64,000 nt of DNA from Paralvinella palmiformis (taxonomy: Eukaryota; Annelida; Polychaeta; Terebellida; Alvinellidae), in assembly GCA_025642065.1 (NCBI GenBank), contig JAODUP010000555.1, forward strand, positions 5,001-69,000. The letters are read 5' to 3'. This document shows positions 60,770-64,000 of this stretch, piece by piece. Position 1 is the first letter of the stretch, and the number at the start of each line of letters is the position of its first letter. Below the pieces are notes generated by a model, which had not been told where the DNA came from, made no database searches, and saw only the letters and a program-made list of their open reading frames with translations. A program made the position numbers and the translations under genes.

Positions 60770-62159
60770 ATGCATCAACATATCTAAACATCCTTCGAGA
60801 CCTACCTCCATAAATCTAAATACAAATACAACTATACATACATTAATCTAAAATAAAATGTTCCATACCTCCACATATTAATAGATGTGTGCGTATACCT
60901 AAGCATGTGTCTGGTCTACTCATCAGCCTGTGGGAACCAGCTAATTCGCTTTTTGTATGCGACAAATATGTCACGCCCACAAGAAAGCGGCTACATGCAG
61001 GCTACATACAAAAAGCAGAAGCACGTAGAAACATACCATTTGACATACCACAGCTCGCAGCAAACAACACATGCATGTGGTTCAATGGTGACTTGCTACA
61101 TACATATCATAAACTATTTTGACACCACAGTTTACATTTTGACACCTCGGATGCTTACCTCAGCTTTATTCTGGGTTCTAATAACTGAATAAATTCTACC
61201 TATATGAACCATGTATCAATACACGTTTGACTAGTCTGGCTTCAAATTTCTTCTCTAACCTAAGTGAAAATTTAAGCCTTTTATATACCCTCAGCATGTT
61301 AACAAACATTACAGTTTGTTCATAACAAAGAGAATGTACACTAACTCAGTATGGACTCACTGAAGTGATTTAACTAAAATAAAAACAAATAAGCAATACT
61401 TCACAATGGATTATTACTGGACTAGAACGAAATATCATCTCAAACCTGAGTAAATACTATGATTTACTCTAACCTAACAGCTAATCCTCATACGTTTCCG
61501 TTCATCACTAAGTGAACGTTCACTCACGCTTAATTTAGCATCCCTAAGTATATGCAGTTAGGTGTGGTGGGATCTAAATTAAAGCGCCTATCCACTTGAT
61601 CTATTTGACCCATGGTCGAGAACAGCGGATTTCAGGCAGATCTCCGATACTGCGAATGACACGTCGGGATTATAATAGCTATACATTTAACAAATTTCCT
61701 ATATCAGTGTAATCTAATTACTCATAATATGGGAAAAAACTCTGTCCGCAGCTTAATACCCATTGAGATGCCTGCCGGAGTAACAAACGACTCCAGGAGT
61801 ATAAATCCATCAAGCAGCATTGTATGAATTAATATTTATTTATTGTGATGGTGATAGTAAACATTACCGTGACGTGATACAAGCAACAAGAAAACAGCAA
61901 TATTTCAGGAGATTCCAGCTACTTACTGGCTGATATCAAATGATTAACTCACCATAAAATAGTTTTTCATGGATCCTACAGCATTTAATTAAAATTACAC
62001 TAATATTTATGCCATTCACACAGAGATGTGATGCATTTAGATTTACAGATGTTATCATCCCATTGATACAGATGTGATTTTTATGATAATAACATAGTTA
62101 GCATTATCAGTACCTCCAAAATGTTGTCCTTGATACCAGTGTGTGTGTGTAAGTGTATG

Positions 62160-62208
<49 letters not shown>

Positions 62209-62719
62209 CAGTATATATTTCAGATCTCGACAGGACGTTTCCAGATAATATTTACTTCCAAGCAGAGACATCATCAGAAAAATATGCAAAACGACAATCT
62301 TTGTTTAATGTACTAATAGCCCTCGGCCAAAAGAACCAAAAAGTAGGCTACTGCCAGGTAAGATATTATTGTTAGATAAGTACCTGCTCTTTTTGTTTAT
62401 CTTTTATATAAACACTTTAAGAACCAGTGTTCTTGACTGAGGAGACATCACATGTCTTAGCGTGAAAAAATCACTGCAGAATTTGTGATTCCCTGTACCA
62501 CACCCACACACATGCATGCATGCATGCACACAGACATACACAGGAGCTGATTTTTTTGTGATTGGTCTAATTATGGAAATACTATTTACCAATATTAATA
62601 ATTAATTATTCTCACCTTTCAGGGTTTAAATTTCATCGCTGGTTTACTACTGATTGTTGTCAAAGATGAAGAGAAAGTCTTCTGGTTGATGGACACATTA
62701 ATTAATGACCTTCTGCCAG
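47111..62719 (+). CDS. GRTP1: growth hormone-regulated TBC protein 1 orthologue, 5' part (continues beyond window)
   Basis: TBC-domain proteins of this type are GTPase-activating proteins for Rab GTPases in membrane traffic; the specific Rab partner of GRTP1 is not established from sequence. Coding exons: 47112-47137, 54069-54229, 55737-55783, 56919-57030, 62224-62357 and 62623-62719. All have GT/AG borders and agreeing phases (2,1,0,1,0,1), giving 192 codons plus one base. Order: MADIEDFR start, VDPYGFKRTENFD (11-), KRYVRKGIPSVFRAQVW (64-80), SGAEYHRRSNPGLY, arginine finger I113-x-x-D116-x-x-R119, FPDN, and glutamine finger in VGYCQG (Q160). It matches vertebrate GRTP1 throughout, including the conserved VDPYGF opening. 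Vertebrate GRTP1 is about 340 aa, so the C-terminal 40% or so is outside. Introns are large and repeat-filled. Confidence 0.93.
47457..47634 (-). repeat. SINE family A, head type 1 (minus), GRTP1 intron 1
   Basis: Minus strand: GGGCGCCTCCGTGGTCTAAC, TGGTAGCGTATTGGATGACA, TGAGTTTGAATCTCGGCGTG, then the common body ending GTGGCCGTAAAACATCAA. Confidence 0.85.
48165..48315 (+). repeat. SINE family D, diverged (plus), intron 1
   Basis: CGATAGAGTATTTTACTGAA, TTCAGGTTTGGTTCCACCTG, then GTTTTCCACGAGGCGTCCCT and AATCCAGGTGTGACCAGTAT, ending in TTCATTCACTC. Confidence 0.55.
48380..48675 (+). repeat. SINE family B with L2-like tail, full copy (plus), intron 1
   Basis: Head GAGCCGTGATGACACAGTTA, ATGCTGTCATGAGGCGAAAC; body CTTTGCGCCTACAACGGCAG; tail CACCTTAGAGCAGCTATCTA and GGGTGCATATAAATATCTCA then ATTATTATT. 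A tRNA-headed SINE sharing its tail style with an L2-type LINE is a known arrangement. Confidence 0.7.
48676..49800. other. GRTP1 intron 1 sequence with (ACTC)n and (GT)n
   Basis: ACTC 49462-49489 and GT 49768-49803; otherwise nothing recognised. Confidence 0.5.
49808..49972 (+). repeat. SINE family A, old copy (plus), intron 1
   Basis: CCCTGGCTAGATTGGTAGCA, GGTTGGCCATGGAAATCTAG, GATTGAAATCCCAGTATGAA, GAGATTGCTCGACCCATTTA. Strongly diverged. Confidence 0.65.
50594..50768. repeat. 34-bp minisatellite, 5 copies, intron 1
   Basis: Unit ATCATCAGCAGAAACACTCC plus GTGATCCAGTAAAA with rare changes (GTAGAA, CCATGA). Confidence 0.93.
51232..51264. repeat. (TA)n microsatellite, intron 1
   Basis: About 16 TA units. 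Confidence 0.93.
51720..51850 (+). repeat. tRNA-SINE-like remnant, intron 1
   Basis: GATGGCTCAAGCATAGTGTA, ACCCGGGTTTGAATCTGTTG (B-box-like), TTGGGGTGCTGGTTGCATCC. Family uncertain. Confidence 0.4.
52367..52440 (+). repeat. SINE family A, head type 1, head only (plus), intron 1
   Basis: GGCCCCTCCTTGGTCTAGCG, GTAGCGTGTTGAATCACAGA, CTGTGTTCGAATCATAGCAC. The body is missing. Confidence 0.75.
52553..52978. repeat. 25-bp minisatellite, about 17 copies, intron 1
   Basis: Unit GGCCTGTGGTCATCATTTGG plus GTATT, diverged by point changes and small gaps, followed by TA 52988-53026. Confidence 0.93.
53215..53280. repeat. (GT)n then (CA)n then TA, intron 1
   Basis: GTGT 53217-53242, GCACGCGCATGC bridge, CA 53254-53269, ATATAT. 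The GT and CA arms are self-complementary. Confidence 0.85.
53812..53950 (+). repeat. SINE family D (plus), intron 1
   Basis: TTGTGGTGCAGTAGTTAGAC, TTTGGACTCGAATCCGGATC (B box), GTGTTTGTGGATGTATTCCA, ACCAGGATCGAGGCTAAGCA. It lies 120 bp before exon 2. Confidence 0.7.
54069..54229 (+). CDS. GRTP1: GRTP1 exon 2 (VDPYGF exon)
   Basis: Acceptor TTCCAG, donor GTAGGT. It encodes SVDPYGFKRTENFDYDCYEQ followed by FMSKYLSVLARRRSKWERIL and GMKANGHVVRSNK, ending one base into the next codon. Confidence 0.93.
54510..54950. mobile_element. foldback element F, copy 2, GRTP1 intron 2
   Basis: A perfect 16-bp inverted repeat lies at 54891-54906 (CTTGTGTATAAGACGA) and 54927-54942 with a 20-nt loop. A related arm CTTGTGTATAAATCGA lies at 54518-54533, possibly the left terminus of a 430-bp element. 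Confidence 0.55.
55149..55299 (+). repeat. SINE family A, head type 1 (plus), intron 2
   Basis: GGGTGCCTCCGTGGTCTAGC, AGTAGCATGTTGGACCACAG, CCGTGTTCAAATCTCGGTGT, GGTTGTTTCATCTTTGACTT, GGAGGTCGCTCGGCCCATTT. Confidence 0.85.
55737..55783 (+). CDS. GRTP1: GRTP1 exon 3 (47 nt)
   Basis: Acceptor TTTCAG, donor GTACGT. It encodes IKRYVRKGIPSVFRAQ, the start of the TBC domain (RxGIP-like motif). Confidence 0.93.
55784..56918. other. GRTP1 intron 3
   Basis: 1,135 bp of AT-rich sequence with a C-run (55967-55979) and a degenerate TGTGCATG stretch (56125-56165). No element identified. Confidence 0.6.
56919..57030 (+). CDS. GRTP1: GRTP1 exon 4
   Basis: Acceptor CTTCAG, donor GTAAGT. It encodes VWMEVSGAEYHRRSNPGLYE followed by AMRIACHDKDLIEVIVT. 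It ends one base into the Asp codon of the arginine-finger motif. Confidence 0.93.
57128..57290 (+). repeat. tRNA-SINE-like remnant, GRTP1 intron 4
   Basis: GTGCAGCCATTATGTAGTTG, GTCGTGGGATCAAATCCCAG (B-box-like), CTGGGGGTTTCATTCTCAAC. Family uncertain, nearest to D. Confidence 0.45.
57608..59940. repeat. 20-bp satellite-like array, about 115 copies, GRTP1 intron 4
   Basis: Unit TAACTTTATTGGTTGGCCAC. Frequent variants are TGAC for TAAC, loss of one A (CTACTTTATT), and a short form CTATATTGG. The left edge is abrupt (CATTGGCCACTAC after 57620); the right edge decays over 59920-60010. Each full unit contains ATTGG (reverse CCAAT), TGGCCA, and TTTATT, which reads AATAAA on the minus strand. Not a CRISPR: no spacers. 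Confidence 0.97.
60011..60575. other. GRTP1 intron 4, unremarkable
   Basis: AT-rich; no element identified. Confidence 0.5.
60578..60768. repeat. (TA)n(TG)n repeated three times, 190 bp, intron 4
   Basis: TA 60580-60607, TG to 60640, TA 60643-60664, TG to 60696, TA to 60728, TG to 60768. The middle TG-TA block looks like a copy of the first (both have GTGTGTTTGTGTG then TATGTATATA). Nearly all alternating purine-pyrimidine. Confidence 0.94.
60769..62160. other. GRTP1 intron 4, unremarkable
   Basis: Unique-looking AT-rich sequence. The 101-codon ORF at 60887 has no domain and no splice partners. Confidence 0.5.
62164..62205. repeat. (TA)n directly before the exon 5 acceptor
   Basis: About 20 TA units replace the expected polypyrimidine tract; only TTTTCAG and ATTTCAG remain next to the splice sites. 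Confidence 0.93.
62224..62357 (+). CDS. GRTP1: GRTP1 exon 5 (arginine-finger exon)
   Basis: Acceptor TTTCAG at 62218-62223, donor GTAAGA. It encodes DLDRTFPDNIYFQAETSSEK followed by YAKRQSLFNVLIALGQKNQK and VGYCQ. A competing AG lies 12 nt upstream (62210-62211). Confidence 0.9.
62623..62719 (+). CDS. GRTP1: GRTP1 exon 6 (last in window)
   Basis: Acceptor TTTCAG, donor GTAAAT. It encodes GLNFIAGLLLIVVKDEEKVF followed by WLMDTLINDLLP, ending one base into a codon. The next exon is outside the window. Confidence 0.93.
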
Positions 62720-62906
62720 GTAAATATTGGAAATAATTGGCTAATCAAGACATCGTTCGTGTTACAGGTGTACAGCTGTGAGGTGGTGTATTTAGATAAT
62801 ATGTATGGTAATTATTTATTTAAATCAATCATGTTGGTAACTTTACAATACTCAATGAATTAGTCATGTGATATTTGTTTATTATAAGATGTAGATTGGG
62901 CAGGGG

Positions 62907-63060
62907 GGGGTGCTGCAATAGCTCAGTGATTAGAATGTTGCATTCCTAATTTCCAGGTTTTCAGTTTGAATCTGACTCATGCCTGTTTTTGTGGTATGTT
63001 TCCCTTTGTCAGGTGAGACTAGTGGCCAGGTTAATAAATCACTCAGTCACTCACCCACTC
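62907..63060 (+). repeat. SINE family D (plus), GRTP1 intron 6
   Basis: GCTGCAATAGCTCAGTGATT (A-box region), TTTTCAGTTTGAATCTGACT, GTTTTTGTGGTATGTTTCCC, ending ATCACTCAGTCACTCACCCACTC (an ACTC tail). Confidence 0.7.
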
Positions 63061-63355
63061 TGCATTAGATCACTGCTTGGGTTGACCTACCCCGACGCCA
63101 TGCATTATGTGGGGCCCTGCAGCCTGTGGGTTGGGGTGGGCCTAAATAAAAGATTTCTTGAAGGGGCTGTGCAGTTGCGGGTCTGTGTATTATTTTGCGA
63201 GGCAGTTGTGGGCTGGCACCAGGGTTTTTTTCTGGTGCAATGTGGTGACAGGGAAATTTTTTAATGTACGTAATTGAAAAATAATACATAATACAGAGTG
63301 ATGTGTATTTCCCTCATTTTGTATGCAAGTTTAAATAGTTTTCAAACAAGTTACT

Positions 63356-63950
63356 GTATATACTCGCGTATAAGTCAATTTTTTTGGTAGTGAAAAGGGA
63401 GCTCCCAGAAGCACCTCGACTTATACGCCCGACATAGTTCCTACCAGCTGAAGGAAATATTTATTTCGGCCATCTTGGACACACAACACTACAGGATTCA
63501 ACCCAATAATAGCCAGAGTCAGGATAAAATCGTCACATCGCTGCCTACTAAATCATTATTATTCAATAAATAACAATTAATTTTCACCAAACTGTTATTT
63601 GGATATCACAAACATGCCGGTCTTTATATAATAATACTTGATAGTCACGCTTTGTTACCTACCAGTACTTCCAGATGTGCTGTGAAACAATGAATTAATA
63701 ACACTTGCAATCAGGCATGTTTGTGTGAGCCACAGTTGGAGCAAAATCTCTGCCTACTAGTCTTATCCAATAAATAACGATTAAGTTTCACCAAACTGTT
63801 TTTTGGATCTCATAAACATGCCAGTTTTTGTGTAATAATAGTTGATAGTCACACGCCATTAACTACCAGTACCTCCAGATTATTAGCGATACTATAGAAA
63901 TCACTGTTCACATTGCGTGTTTGGTGTGACAAGTTTGTTTATTAGTTATA
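63356..63950. mobile_element. foldback element F, copy 3, with internal duplication, intron 6
   Basis: Inverted arms CGTATAAGTC (63367-63376) and GACTTATACG (63418-63427) are 41 nt apart. Downstream, 63541-63665 and 63752-63870 are imperfect direct repeats (CTGCCTACTA, CAATAAATAAC, TTTCACCAAACTGTT, AACATGCC, GTGTAATAATA / GATAGTCAC). Probably a non-autonomous DNA transposon of unknown superfamily. Confidence 0.5.
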
Positions 63951-64000
63951 ACATTGTTTGTTTTGTTTTTCGAGGAGAATCCCCAGGTTGTCGCTTATTA
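63951..64000 (-). repeat. SINE family C, 3' end (minus), cut by window edge
   Basis: TTGTTTTGTTTTTCGAGGAG and AATCCCCAGGTTGTCGCTTA are the reverse complement of 46710-46757. Confidence 0.75.

Overview
This is a eukaryotic, metazoan nuclear window: AT-rich, intron-bearing and packed with microsatellites, minisatellites, tRNA-derived SINEs and decayed LINEs. The TBC-domain gene, the C2H2 gene and the repeat style (long TA, CA/GT, ACTC/GTGA and ATT runs, tRNA-headed SINEs) fit a lophotrochozoan, most likely a marine mollusc. That placement is inference, because no diagnostic species marker is present.

Only two genes can be supported. (1) A C2H2 zinc-finger gene on the minus strand (ATG at 24586, stop at 23381, 401 aa). 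It has three clustered fingers and a distant C-terminal C2HC finger, in one uninterrupted reading frame. A TATA box lies at 25051-25060 and a 58-codon ORF sits in its presumed leader. (2) The 5' part of a growth hormone-regulated TBC protein 1 (GRTP1/TBC1D6) orthologue on the plus strand. Six exons with matching splice phases were reconstructed between 47111 and 62719, and the gene continues past the right edge. The reconstructed 192 residues contain the RabGAP arginine-finger motif (IxxDxxR) and the glutamine-finger motif (GYCQG).

Layout. 1-712: end of a CR1/L2-type LINE. 0.7-23 kb: gene-poor DNA in which GC-richer, low-repeat islets (about 1.5-2.45, 3.7-4.1, 6.8-7.8, 10.3-10.8, 13.0-14.2, 15.5-16.2 and 21.5-22.5 kb) alternate with simple-sequence arrays. 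23-25.1 kb: the zinc-finger gene. 25.3-29 kb: microsatellites and a duplicated 45-bp minisatellite. 29.4-33 kb: further islets. 33.5-46.8 kb: a SINE-rich and LINE-rich stretch, including a 1.9 kb minus-strand LINE copy with a YADD reverse transcriptase. 47-64 kb: GRTP1, whose introns hold SINEs, foldback elements, 34-bp and 25-bp minisatellites and a 2.3 kb array of a 20-bp unit.

The left half has the look of a regulatory domain around a transcription-factor gene, and the right half of an ordinary TE-laden gene. All ten perfect TGACGTCA palindromes that I found lie left of 35.4 kb. The most unusual objects are the 20-bp array in GRTP1 intron 4 (a CCAAT pentamer and, on the antisense strand, an AATAAA in nearly every unit, with a hint of higher-order periodicity), a tandem 3' splice site at the catalytic arginine-finger exon, and a foldback-element family seen at three loci.
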